The notes below the pieces were generated by a model. The model searched no databases, was not told the DNA's origin, and worked only from the letters and a program-made list of their open reading frames with translations. From positions 1-64,000 of the forward strand of contig NZ_JANJGU010000007.1 of the NCBI RefSeq assembly GCF_024626525.1: 64,000 nt of DNA, given 5' to 3'. Below are positions 1-7,194 of this stretch, piece after piece. The position numbers were made by a program, and so were the translations under genes. The stretch is from Lederbergia panacisoli. GTDB taxonomy: Bacteria; Bacillota; Bacilli; Bacillales; Bacillaceae_C. The first letter of the stretch is position 1; each line of letters begins with the position of its first letter.

Positions 1-30
1 AAGGAAGGGTTCGCTTTTTGACCCTTCCTT
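1..30. terminator. Hairpin at the left window edge
   Basis: Perfect 10-bp inverted repeat (AAGGAAGGGT at 1-10, ACCCTTCCTT at 21-30) around a 10-base loop. The U-tract is poor on both strands, and the gene it would serve lies outside the window, so the terminator role is inferred. Bases 31-146 hold nothing I recognise. Confidence 0.4.
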
Positions 31-146
31 TATGCAGAGGCCTCCAAGCGAAGTGAAACGGAGCGCGGAAGTAAAAAGATACGTCAAAACTTGGCTAATT
101 TTTGTCCATTATATTGACAGAAGTCCACTACTAAACAAAATAATAA

Positions 147-887
147 TTATCTTCCATTCTCATCTGCAAAGATAGCCATCGCATCGCACATAAATTGTGC
201 TAATCCTTCTCCAAATTGATCAATATTTTTCGTAAATCGTTCATCATCAACATACATTTGCCCCAATCCTTTGAACGCTTCAAAAGAATAACTACCCATC
301 GAATTTAAAAACTGAAACCATTCTTCTATTCCTTCTTGTGCTTCTTTCGAATCAGGCGCTGTATGACGTATCTCGGCAAGTTTACGATAAATTTCATTAA
401 ATCTTTCCTCAAAATCCTTCTTCTCGCCTTTTGACATATTGCCTACTTTTTGATTGGCTTTATCAACAGCTCCATCTCCCCAACGTTCACGTGCTTCTTG
501 TTCATAAGGGTTATGGCTAAAATCAAAGCCTTCGAACTTTTCATTATTTGACATTTGAATTTCTCCTTTCATATGCTTCATCGTTTTCTCAACCGTCTCA
601 ATCATTCGATTCAGCCTACTTCGTTTCTCGAGCAACATCTTTCTGTGCATCGAGAGTGCCTCTTCCCGATTAAAAGTCGGACTACCAATAATCTCTTTAA
701 TTTTCTTTAAAGGGAAGCCAAGCTCTTTAAAAAACAGAATTTGCTGCAATGTTTCTAGGTTTTCATCAGAATATATCCGATACCCCGCATCTGTTGTTTC
801 TTCCGGGATTAACAACCCAATTTCATTATAATGATGCAGTGCGCGTACACTAATCCCAACTAAGTCAGCCACTTCTTTTACTTTCAA
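147..887 (-). CDS. MerR-family regulator with TipAS-like effector domain
   Basis: Transcription regulator of the MerR/TipA class (246 aa), similar in layout to B. subtilis Mta. The N-terminal 70 residues form the winged-helix domain (VGISVRALHHYNEIGLL, then GYRIYSDEN). A helix of about 35 residues for dimerisation follows, and residues 120-246 resemble the TipAS drug-binding fold, so it probably senses a small amphipathic compound and activates an efflux or resistance gene. The start is TTG at 887, set by GGGAGG seven bases upstream. Its promoter has the 19-bp spacer typical of MerR-regulated promoters, so autoregulation is likely. No obvious target gene lies next to it. Family assignment is firm; the ligand is unknown. 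Confidence 0.9.
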   Translation of the reverse strand: MKVKEVADLVGISVRALHHYNEIGLLIPEETTDAGYRIYSDENLETLQQILFFKELGFPLKKIKEIIGSPTFNREEALSMHRKMLLEKRSRLNRMIETVEKTMKHMKGEIQMSNNEKFEGFDFSHNPYEQEARERWGDGAVDKANQKVGNMSKGEKKDFEERFNEIYRKLAEIRHTAPDSKEAQEGIEEWFQFLNSMGSYSFEAFKGLGQMYVDDERFTKNIDQFGEGLAQFMCDAMAIFADENGR

Positions 888-911
888 TTTTTGTGCCTCC
901 CTTCATTTCTA

Positions 912-942
912 ACTATAAAGTATCACGTTACGTTGGAGTCAA
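912..942 (-). promoter_or_regulatory. MerR-type promoter of the 147-887 regulator
   Basis: On the minus strand, -35 TTGACT (937-942) and -10 TATAGT (912-917) are separated by 19 bp instead of the usual 17. This is the hallmark of promoters that MerR proteins activate by DNA distortion. The spacer carries CCAACGTAACGTGA, a plausible operator. The match is seen directly; binding is inferred. Confidence 0.65.
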
Positions 943-968
943 TGCATTTTCAAATGATTTTTTCACAT

Positions 969-1010
969 CAAAAAAGCAACGCTGCATCTTGTTGGATGCG
1001 GCGTTGCTTT
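969..1010 (-). terminator. Terminator of the repeat-peptide gene
   Basis: Sixteen-bp stem (973-988 with 995-1010, one G-U pair) and a six-base loop, followed on the minus strand by a run of Ts. It sits four bases after the stop codon of the repeat-peptide gene. Confidence 0.85.
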
Positions 1011-1013
1011 GGG

Positions 1014-1424
1014 TTATGCTATTGATTTAGGATCTACTACACTATGTTGAGTTGGTAATTGTGGCAATGGTTGCCCTGCTAATTTTAGTCCTATGCTATG
1101 TTGCGTCGGTAATTGCGGCAATGGTTGCCCTGCCAATATTAGTCCTATGCTATGTTGCGTCGGTAATTGTGGCAATGGCTGCCCTGCTAATATGGGTGTT
1201 ACGCTATGTTGAGTTGGTAATTGTGGCAATGGTTGCCCTGCTAATATTGGTGTTACGCTATGTTGAGTTGGTAATTGTGGCAATGGTTGCCCTGCCAATT
1301 TTGGTGTTACACTATGTTGCGTTGGTAATTGTGGTAAAGGTTCACCAGCTAGCAGGGTCCCTACTGAACTACCTCCCCCGATTAAACCAATGACAAGAAC
1401 GGAAGTAAGTATTAATTTCTTCAT
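1014..1424 (-). CDS. Secreted six-repeat protein, candidate multicopy pheromone precursor
   Basis: A 136-aa protein I cannot assign to a named family. Residues 1-24 look like a Sec signal (MKK, a hydrophobic stretch, then GGGSSVGT). Residues 25-132 are six tandem 18-residue units with the core LAGQPLPQLPTQHS; the first copy has E for Q. Unit tails vary: VTPK, VTPI, VTPI, IGLI, IGLK, VVDP. It lies 110 bp downstream of and co-oriented with a PlcR-like HTH-TPR regulator, with its own strong promoter, an AAGGAGAA ribosome site and a terminator. In RRNPP systems (PlcR-PapR, NprR-NprX) the regulator gene is followed by a small exported propeptide gene, so I infer each repeat may release one signalling peptide. 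It could instead be a structural repeat protein. Gene reality is likely; the function is inference. Confidence 0.75.
   Translation of the reverse strand: MKKLILTSVLVIGLIGGGSSVGTLLAGEPLPQLPTQHSVTPKLAGQPLPQLPTQHSVTPILAGQPLPQLPTQHSVTPILAGQPLPQLPTQHSIGLILAGQPLPQLPTQHSIGLKLAGQPLPQLPTQHSVVDPKSIA
1029..1352 (-). repeat. Six tandem 54-bp coding repeats
   Basis: Six in-frame 54-bp units encode the 18-residue repeat of the secreted protein. Unit starts fall at residues 25, 43, 61, 79, 97 and 115. The first 14 residues of each unit are nearly invariant and only the last four vary. The near identity of the DNA points to recent duplication by slippage or recombination, so copy number may differ between strains. 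Confidence 0.9.
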
Positions 1425-1461
1425 TATGTGATTCTCCTTGTAAAATTATTTAATTATTGAA

Positions 1462-1491
1462 ATTATATCATTAATTTGTTAATTTTTCCAA
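1462..1491 (-). promoter_or_regulatory. Promoter of the repeat-peptide gene with embedded inverted repeat
   Basis: Minus-strand -35 TTGGAA (1486-1491) and perfect -10 TATAAT (1462-1467), 18-bp spacer. The spacer contains the inverted repeat ATTAACAAATTAAT (1470-1483), placed where a regulator could control polymerase. Whether the neighbouring PlcR-like protein binds here is unknown. Confidence 0.6.
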
Positions 1492-1534
1492 CTCGGTTTC
1501 CACGAAATTACTATATCTACTATTCTCCTGAATA

Positions 1535-2365
1535 TTAAAAAATATGAAGTGCTTTTGTAAGATATTTTATTCCTTCCTTTTTATTATCAAAAGCTAAATA
1601 ATTAGATGCTGTTTGGTAAAGAAACTCACCCAATAAGTATATAACTTCATCATTTATACATTGACGTATTCCTTTTTCACTATATATTAAAGACTCATTA
1701 AAATTATTTATACTTGCTAGTGATTGCGATAATCCATACAATGCTCTTAATCTGATCTGGGGTACTGCCAGTGAAGGAAGCATCTCTATATCCTCTAATA
1801 TCCCTTTTAGCAGCGAAATGGCCTCTTCAAAATTCAAATCATCTTTTTCTATCAACGCAATAGCCATTTTAATCTCGATTTCTCTTTCAGACAGACCTTT
1901 TCTTATTGGATTTGTTAAATCTAAGGCTTCGTTTAACATCCTAACAGAAACCTTTTTATCTCTTTTTTCGGGATCAGCTAAATAATATAAACAAATGGCC
2001 TCATGCCAAAGTAGAAATTGTTGACTGGATGGAAAATTGAACAGAGGATTATTTTTTTCTCTTTGTACAATTTCATTGATAGCTTTATAGTTTAATTCTC
2101 TTCTATATTTATTGATCAACCCGCTGACTGCTGAAACGTAACTAGCAGAATCCGCCGATGTAAAATCAAAGAAGTCACTTAATTTAACATTTAATTTATT
2201 GGCCAATCTAAACAGTTGATCAATTGTCGGCACTTGTTTGTTTTTTTCCATTAAATCAAGTTCCTCAACTGAACAAATATCTTCCGCCAATTCTTCAATG
2301 GCCAGTCCTTTATTGATCCTTAACGATTGTAGGATTTCACCAATATTTACGAAATTCTCGTTCAT
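1535..2365 (-). CDS. PlcR-like HTH-TPR transcription regulator (RRNPP family)
   Basis: A 276-aa regulator. Residues 8-66 are an HTH_3 domain (IGEILQSLRINKGLAIEEL, then QVPTIDQLFRLANKLNVKL), followed by about 200 residues of helical TPR-like repeats (for example GLSEREIEIKMAIALIEKD, LRALYGLSQSLASINNFNE, LGEFLYQTASNYLAFDNKK). This architecture and length match the peptide-sensing PlcR/NprR/PrgX regulators, whose TPR domain binds a re-imported oligopeptide. The start ATG follows AAAGGAG. A small gene encoding a secreted repeat peptide lies directly downstream, the gene order of plcR-papR. Family membership is read from domain layout; the ligand and target genes are not known. A non-peptide-sensing XRE-TPR regulator is the alternative. 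Confidence 0.8.
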   Translation of the reverse strand: MNENFVNIGEILQSLRINKGLAIEELAEDICSVEELDLMEKNKQVPTIDQLFRLANKLNVKLSDFFDFTSADSASYVSAVSGLINKYRRELNYKAINEIVQREKNNPLFNFPSSQQFLLWHEAICLYYLADPEKRDKKVSVRMLNEALDLTNPIRKGLSEREIEIKMAIALIEKDDLNFEEAISLLKGILEDIEMLPSLAVPQIRLRALYGLSQSLASINNFNESLIYSEKGIRQCINDEVIYLLGEFLYQTASNYLAFDNKKEGIKYLTKALHIF

Positions 2366-2415
2366 CTATTTTACTCCTTTGTCAAAATAACTTTAACATT
2401 GAGTTCTTCAACAAC

Positions 2416-2443
2416 ATTATAGCAGTGTTTTCATTACTTTCAT
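2416..2443 (-). promoter_or_regulatory. Promoter of the PlcR-like regulator
   Basis: Minus-strand extended -10 (TGC before TATAAT at 2416-2421) with a weak -35 ATGAAA at 2438-2443, 16-bp spacer. The rest of 2366-2705 is very AT-rich; I see only this promoter and the terminator at 2656-2697 in it. Confidence 0.5.
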
Positions 2444-2655
2444 ACTATATATACTGCATCTTTCATTTTCTTGATCAGATTTTTTTTACTATTCATCCAA
2501 GATTAATAAAGAATAATTCGCTTTTTTACAAATATATTTCATTTTTAATGAATTATAGACACGATATATACTTTTTATCATTTCTGAGTCTTAATGCCCA
2601 GTCATATATTTGACCTTAGTCCTAAACATGATAACCGAATTATTTTCTATCCCAA

Positions 2656-2697
2656 TAAAAAAAGATGAACACCCACACTCCAGTGTATTCATCCTTT
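2656..2697 (-). terminator. Terminator of the PadR / HAAS / DUF4097 operon
   Basis: Stem GATGAACAC with GTATTCATC (one G-U pair) plus an inner CACT/AGTG stem, followed on the minus strand by seven Ts. It lies just after the stop of the DUF4097 gene. Confidence 0.8.
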
Positions 2698-2705
2698 GAT
2701 TAGTA

Positions 2706-3563
2706 TTATTTATTTACGGTAATTCTTCCATTATGCGTAACAAGTTTAATCAGGTTTTCGCCTTTGCCAAATATAACATTTCGATTGGTTTGACCAAAGA
2801 CATTTACCTTTCCATTGTGAACAGTTACATCAATGGTTGCATTTGTTGGTTCTTTGTCTGTTATAACTTTGATTTCCCCATTGTCAGATTGAATGTCTAA
2901 AGGGCGATCTAAATTGTTTGTTATAAGCGAAACCATTCCATTGTTTACTTTTGCGGAGATTTTCCCATCCACATCATCAAGAAGAACTTTCCCGTTGTCC
3001 GCTTTCAGATCAACAGTCGTTGCCGCTACCTTTTTCAAATCAATCATTCCATTATTCGCTTTCATTGTAACTGTTGAACTATTAATATTATTGAGTACAA
3101 TACGTCCATTATCTGTTTCAATTAATAAATCTTCGGCATTTAGTTTTTCCGCCTTTATATACCCATTATTACTTTTTGCTTGTATGGATTCGTATTGTTT
3201 TTCAGGCACATACACTTTTAATGTTAAGGATGTTGCAATAAAATCAAAATTAAATAGCTTTCTTAACTTTTCCTTCAATTCTACGTTGAGAGTATCTCCT
3301 TTTACATCAGCAGAAAATGTATATTTTAAATTTTTTGCGACCTTTCCTGAAAGTTCCACAGTTGCTGTAGAATTATTTGTAGGCAAAATTTCTACTTTAG
3401 AATTGTTAGTGGTTATTGCAATGTTCGAAAAATCCTTTTCTATCAGTCTTTCATCCGAAATTTGTTCAGAATGAGTCATTGATTTAAATGTCATTACACT
3501 TCCAATAATGCCCACTAGTAAAAGAAAAAGAGCAGCAGTTGATATTATTTTAATATTATTCAT
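2706..3563 (-). CDS. DUF4097 beta-helix-like membrane-anchored protein
   Basis: A 285-aa protein with one N-terminal membrane segment (residues 6-27) and a long extracytoplasmic region of short repeated strands rich in Asn, Asp and Gly (KANNGMIDL, KADNGKVLL, KVNNGMVSL, QSDNGEIKV, TVHNGKVNV). This is the pattern of the DUF4097 family, a right-handed beta-helix-like fold with no settled function. Its start overlaps the upstream HAAS gene by eight bases and it is the last gene of a PadR-controlled operon. PadR / HAAS / DUF4097 trios are recurrent in Firmicutes and are often tied to envelope stress. Family assignment is good; the function is unknown. Confidence 0.85.
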   Translation of the reverse strand: MNNIKIISTAALFLLLVGIIGSVMTFKSMTHSEQISDERLIEKDFSNIAITTNNSKVEILPTNNSTATVELSGKVAKNLKYTFSADVKGDTLNVELKEKLRKLFNFDFIATSLTLKVYVPEKQYESIQAKSNNGYIKAEKLNAEDLLIETDNGRIVLNNINSSTVTMKANNGMIDLKKVAATTVDLKADNGKVLLDDVDGKISAKVNNGMVSLITNNLDRPLDIQSDNGEIKVITDKEPTNATIDVTVHNGKVNVFGQTNRNVIFGKGENLIKLVTHNGRITVNK

Positions 3564-4116
3564 TTTTTAACCCACCTTTAACAAGTCTTGCATTAAATTT
3601 TAAATAACGAACGAAGCCGTTATTAATTGATCGAGTAGCAAAGAACATTCCAATTGAGATAAATAACCCGATTCCACAAAGAAGCATTGAGACAAATAAA
3701 TCGAAGTATTCAAATGTTCCAGGGAAGATGACTGTATTCACTAAGACCAACAATGGAGAAGCAACAAAAGATACTCCTACTGCCCAGCCTGCAATAATAA
3801 TCGAAGCAATCGCGATAAAAGGACCGAGCACAATCACTAAATTAAAGAACCCCAAGCCTATAACTGCCCATACCGCACGAACCACATTCCCGGTTGATGC
3901 TTTAGTTTGCACTTTTTCAAGATGATGCGTTGCTAAAATTTCTTTGGCAATTTGCTGTGGAGACCCGAGTGATTCTACAATTTGTTCTTCCGTTTTTCCT
4001 TCCTCTAGCCCAATCGTAAAATGCTCTTCAAAATCTTGTAAAATATCTAATCGTTCATTTTCCCGAAGCTTTTGTAAAGACGAATCCAATATTCTCATAA
4101 ATTGATATTTATTCAT
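3556..4116 (-). CDS. HAAS-domain (DUF1700) membrane protein
   Basis: A 186-aa protein. Residues 1-60 form a soluble helical HAAS/DUF1700 domain (LQKLRENERLDILQDFEEHF, then EQIVESLGSPQQIAKEILA). About three hydrophobic segments follow (residues 85-110, 112-135 and 140-165). Such proteins are encoded beside PadR regulators and are thought to act with them in envelope or two-component-like signalling, but the biochemistry is not established. It overlaps the PadR gene upstream and the DUF4097 gene downstream by eight bases each, so the three are translated as one unit. Confidence 0.85.
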   Translation of the reverse strand: MNKYQFMRILDSSLQKLRENERLDILQDFEEHFTIGLEEGKTEEQIVESLGSPQQIAKEILATHHLEKVQTKASTGNVVRAVWAVIGLGFFNLVIVLGPFIAIASIIIAGWAVGVSFVASPLLVLVNTVIFPGTFEYFDLFVSMLLCGIGLFISIGMFFATRSINNGFVRYLKFNARLVKGGLKNE

Positions 4117-4432
4117 GATTTACCCCTTCTTTAATAAGTTGATTGACCCCGGAAGTGAATTCATTCCATTCCTGAATCAATGCATATAAATACTTTCTCC
4201 CTTTTTCAGTTAGTTTGTAATACTTGCGAGAAGGTCCTTCTGTTGATTCTTGTAAGTACGTTGTAAAAAACTCCTCTTTTGTTAACCGTCTTAAGAGCGG
4301 ATAAACAGTACCTTCTGAAATGGCAATCTGATCCGAAATTTTCTGGACCAATTCATATCCATATCGATCTTGCTTATCAAGTAATGCCAGGACACAAAGC
4401 TCTAAGACACCTTTTTTAAATTGAACGTTCAA
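4109..4432 (-). CDS. PadR-family transcriptional repressor
   Basis: A 107-aa winged-helix regulator of the short PadR type (FKKGVLELCVLALLDKQDRY, then ISEGTVYPLLRRL and GPSRKYYKLTEKGRKYL). I place the start at the TTG at 4432, because AGGTG precedes it at the proper distance and the product then begins like other PadR proteins (MNVQFKKG); a longer frame from 4489 lacks a ribosome site. It heads the operon with the HAAS and DUF4097 genes and probably represses its own promoter. The inducer is unknown. Confidence 0.88.
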   Translation of the reverse strand: MNVQFKKGVLELCVLALLDKQDRYGYELVQKISDQIAISEGTVYPLLRRLTKEEFFTTYLQESTEGPSRKYYKLTEKGRKYLYALIQEWNEFTSGVNQLIKEGVNHE

Positions 4433-4510
4433 TGATGAACCGCACCTCATTTCTACTTTTACTACTATATAATGTACACTACTAAACATTAAAAAATACC
4501 TTGCAAAAAT

Positions 4511-4539
4511 AATATATCACACAGTACTGTATATTGCAA
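4511..4539 (-). promoter_or_regulatory. Promoter and likely operator of the PadR operon
   Basis: Minus-strand -35 TTGCAA (4534-4539) and -10 TATATT (4511-4516), 17-bp spacer. The spacer holds the palindrome CAGTACTG, placed where a bound repressor would block polymerase. The promoter is clear; PadR binding is inferred from position. Confidence 0.65.
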
Positions 4540-4575
4540 TGTACTAAACAAAATAATTTAGTCTTTTTTTCCATC

Positions 4576-4607
4576 AAAAAACCCGCTCCTGGGACAAATT
4601 GAGCGGG
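4576..4607 (-). terminator. Terminator of the MscS-family gene
   Basis: Stem CCCGCTC (4582-4588) with GAGCGGG (4601-4607), 12-base loop, then six Ts on the minus strand. Confidence 0.85.
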
Positions 4608-4619
4608 GGTATGATAAAG

Positions 4620-5657
4620 CTAGGAAGTTGCCTGATTTAGTTCATCTTCAGCTTTAACAATATCAAGTATTTTATAATTAATATTTTCTTTTACCTTTAA
4701 GTATTCTCCCGATTCAGTTGCCTTCGTAAAGAAATAAAGGAACACTTCATATCCATCTGCCAAATACTTATCAAATGTGACGTGAATAGTATCCGGATGA
4801 ATATCGGGACAACTTTTCAATAACTCTTCTATCCGCTGTACAGTTCTTTCTAATTTTTCTTTTGGAGTATCAATGGAAAGCTTTAAGGAAAATGATATTT
4901 GCCTTTTCCCCATTTTGCTCCAATTAGTGATCGGCTGATCCGCAAGTGTAGCGTTCGGTACGGTAACGAGCGCCTGCGTAAAAGTACGTACTTTCGTACT
5001 GCGGAAACTTATATCCTCCACTATCCCTTCAACACTTGGCGTTGATATCCAATCACCTATTCTAAAAGGTTTTTCGGTAATTATAATGATGCCGCCAAAT
5101 AAATTGGCAAGGGCATCTTTGGCGGCAAGCGCAAAAGCAAGGCCCCCCAATCCCAGACCTGCTACAAAACCACTCACACTATAATTAAATTCTTCAGCAA
5201 TAATGCTTATCGCTAAAGCTACAATAATAACTCTAATGGTCTTAGATAAAAAAGGTATTAATATATTGTCTATTTCAATATTGTACCTTTTATTCATTCT
5301 TGTAAAAAGGAGGGAGGAAGAGTCAGATAGGTTAAATAGTCCCCAAGCTACAAGCAAGATAATTGCAGATTTAATTAAACTAACAAAAAGAGGATCGCTT
5401 TGCCCAAAGTAAGGAAAATAGTAAGCGGCAATATAAATCCCAAGTATGATAAAAAAACACTGCATCGGTTTTTCAAATGCTTTCCAAATGTTTGTAAATA
5501 ATTTACTTGGAACCTTACTTGTCAATTTTAAAAATAGAGTAAATACGTATTTCGCAAAAATCTTCCTCAAAAACAGGAAGAGAAATAAAATTGCAAGTGA
5601 AATTAAGATGCTTTTAAAGTTTTCATATGTATTTAGATATTCCCAAAACATTCCCAT
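4620..5657 (-). CDS. MscS-family mechanosensitive ion channel
   Basis: A 345-aa membrane protein of the small-conductance mechanosensitive channel family, which opens under membrane tension to release solutes on osmotic downshock. The first 150 residues contain four hydrophobic helices. The pore-lining TM3 is recognised by its Gly/Ala pattern (GFVAGLGLGGLAFALAAKDA), followed by the beta domain (EKPFRIGDWI, SFRSTKVRTFTQALVTVPNA) and the cytoplasmic domain (residues 230-345). Length and N-terminal extension fit B. subtilis YhdY more than YkuT. It is monocistronic, with its own terminator. Two copies of the TAATCAAACGTTTGATTA palindrome lie 87-155 bp upstream of the start and could affect its expression. 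Confidence 0.92.
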   Translation of the reverse strand: MGMFWEYLNTYENFKSILISLAILFLFLFLRKIFAKYVFTLFLKLTSKVPSKLFTNIWKAFEKPMQCFFIILGIYIAAYYFPYFGQSDPLFVSLIKSAIILLVAWGLFNLSDSSSLLFTRMNKRYNIEIDNILIPFLSKTIRVIIVALAISIIAEEFNYSVSGFVAGLGLGGLAFALAAKDALANLFGGIIIITEKPFRIGDWISTPSVEGIVEDISFRSTKVRTFTQALVTVPNATLADQPITNWSKMGKRQISFSLKLSIDTPKEKLERTVQRIEELLKSCPDIHPDTIHVTFDKYLADGYEVFLYFFTKATESGEYLKVKENINYKILDIVKAEDELNQATS

Positions 5658-5743
5658 GCCCCCTAGAAAACTTTATTGAAGAAATTTTATCATAAAAAGG
5701 CCACCCTATGTAGATAGAGCGGCCGCTTTCCCTATTCAAAGAT

Positions 5744-5763
5744 TTAATCAAACGTTTGATTAA
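5744..5763. repeat. Palindrome TTAATCAAACGTTTGATTAA, copy 1
   Basis: Perfect 20-bp palindrome, one of six copies of the same 18-bp core in 5.7-11.4 kb of this window. It lies between the MFS and MscS genes, upstream of the latter. It could be a transcription-factor operator or a dispersed intergenic repeat. Confidence 0.85.
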
Positions 5764-5778
5764 GAAGAAAAAGCGAAC

Positions 5779-5812
5779 ATATGATCTAATCAAACGTTTG
5801 ATTAGATCATAT
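5779..5812. repeat. 34-bp perfect palindrome containing copy 2 of the core
   Basis: Perfect 34-bp palindrome centred on AAACGTTT and extending the shared 18-bp core with GATC and ATAT arms. It includes the TGA stop codon of the MFS gene (5807-5809). There is no U-tract on either side, so it is not a standard intrinsic terminator. Confidence 0.85.
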
Positions 5813-7018
5813 TCCTTCCGTTTGTGGCTGAACTTTCATGTTGAAAATCGGCATAATGACTAAAATTCCAAGCACGAAAAGAATTGCCGATATTTCAAAT
5901 ATAAGGACAATAGACGAAACTTGTTTAAGAATACCGGATAGGCTCATTGTTAAAACCATGGATCCCGTGAATAACGGACTTAATGTTCCATTTACCCTGC
6001 CAATGAACTCTGCTTTTGTACTTTGGAGGATCATCGTATTGATGCCAATTTGAATACAAGGGAAAAATAATCCTGTAAAGAATTCGGCCCCCATCGTAAG
6101 TGGAAGTGAAGATGAAAATCCAACGACGCTCATTCCAATGGCATTTGCGAACATCCCGATGACAAGCAGCCTTTGAGGAGCAACTTTTCTCGTGAACATA
6201 ACAGATAAGGCTCCTCCGAGAATCATGCCGATCCCATTTGCCATTAAAAGCCATTGTAAGTTTTCCTTCGCCAATTCTAATCTTTCTGTTACGAGAAAAA
6301 TGGTGAGTGGTTGAATTAAGCCGATCGCAAGCCCTGCAGCCATAAAACATAGACCAAGAAGTTTCAATTCTTTTTTTGCGAGAACATACTTAACGCCAGC
6401 TTTCATTTCCTCAAGAACACTTGTCGTACTTTTTTCTTTTTCCATACTGTGATCGGCTGGAATGAATAAAAGCATGACAGCAGAAAGTAGGAATGCCACA
6501 CCTGTTATAGCAATTGAAACATCAATACCAAACTGTTGGAAAACAAATGTACCAACGACTGGACCCAACACCATAAAAATGGCAAAAATCGTTTGATAAA
6601 TAGACATTGCGGACTGTATCATTTCCGGTTTTAAATGCATTTTAAATAATTTCATTCCGGATGGCTGGGAAAATTGTGATAAAATTGCAGAAATTAACGT
6701 AGCGAAAAAGATAATTTTCCAAGACCCAATCACTAATGTAATCAACACGACGAACACTGAAATGGCACTTAAAACATCACACCAAATCATTGTGAGCTTT
6801 GGTTTCCAGCGATCTGCAAAAGTTCCCCCAATAAACGAAAAAATAAAGATTGGCGCAAACTCAGCTACAGAAATCATCGATACCGCAAATGCATTTCCAT
6901 TCGTTTTTTCCATTACGAATAAAAGGACCGCGAAATTCCGCACCCAAATTCCAACTTGAAGAAACAAAGCTGATAAGAATATTGCTTGAACAAAGCGATT
7001 TTTCAATAACTCCGACAT
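5807..7018 (-). CDS. MFS transporter (multidrug/macrolide-efflux type)
   Basis: A 403-aa major-facilitator exporter with about 12 hydrophobic segments and the loop 2-3 signature (GGTFADRWKPK). The protein resembles the MFS_3 group that includes EntS and Mef-like macrolide exporters (QFSQPSGMKLFKMHLKPEM in the first half, EFIGRVNGTLSPLFTGSMV in the second). It probably exports a small hydrophobic compound by proton antiport; the substrate cannot be told from sequence. It starts at an ATG at 7018. Its stop codon lies inside a 34-bp palindrome, which may couple its 3' end to regulation of the MscS gene behind it. Confidence 0.88.
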   Translation of the reverse strand: MSELLKNRFVQAIFLSALFLQVGIWVRNFAVLLFVMEKTNGNAFAVSMISVAEFAPIFIFSFIGGTFADRWKPKLTMIWCDVLSAISVFVVLITLVIGSWKIIFFATLISAILSQFSQPSGMKLFKMHLKPEMIQSAMSIYQTIFAIFMVLGPVVGTFVFQQFGIDVSIAITGVAFLLSAVMLLFIPADHSMEKEKSTTSVLEEMKAGVKYVLAKKELKLLGLCFMAAGLAIGLIQPLTIFLVTERLELAKENLQWLLMANGIGMILGGALSVMFTRKVAPQRLLVIGMFANAIGMSVVGFSSSLPLTMGAEFFTGLFFPCIQIGINTMILQSTKAEFIGRVNGTLSPLFTGSMVLTMSLSGILKQVSSIVLIFEISAILFVLGILVIMPIFNMKVQPQTEGI

Positions 7019-7194
7019 ATAAACCTCTTTCCAATTTCTATACGAAACTTAAATTTATCTATTATTAGACTATCTTTCCACGAAAAATGTTACAGATATT
7101 CCTTAAAAAAAACAAGATGCAATATTTCGCAGGAGGATTGTAAGTCATATCGAATATAATCTAGAGATTAATTTTTCAAAAAGGAATGAATAGA

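Noticed and set aside
1052-1393. Open frame on the plus strand across the peptide repeats
   Set aside because: It is open only because the 54-bp repeat lacks stops in that frame; it has no ribosome site, and the opposite strand has signal peptide, promoter and terminator.
2425-2613. 62-codon frame in an AT-rich gap
   Set aside because: Low-complexity Phe/Tyr/Ile composition, no ribosome site, no family resemblance.
5779-5812. Intrinsic terminator of the MFS gene
   Set aside because: The 34-bp palindrome has no loop bases and no T-run on either strand.
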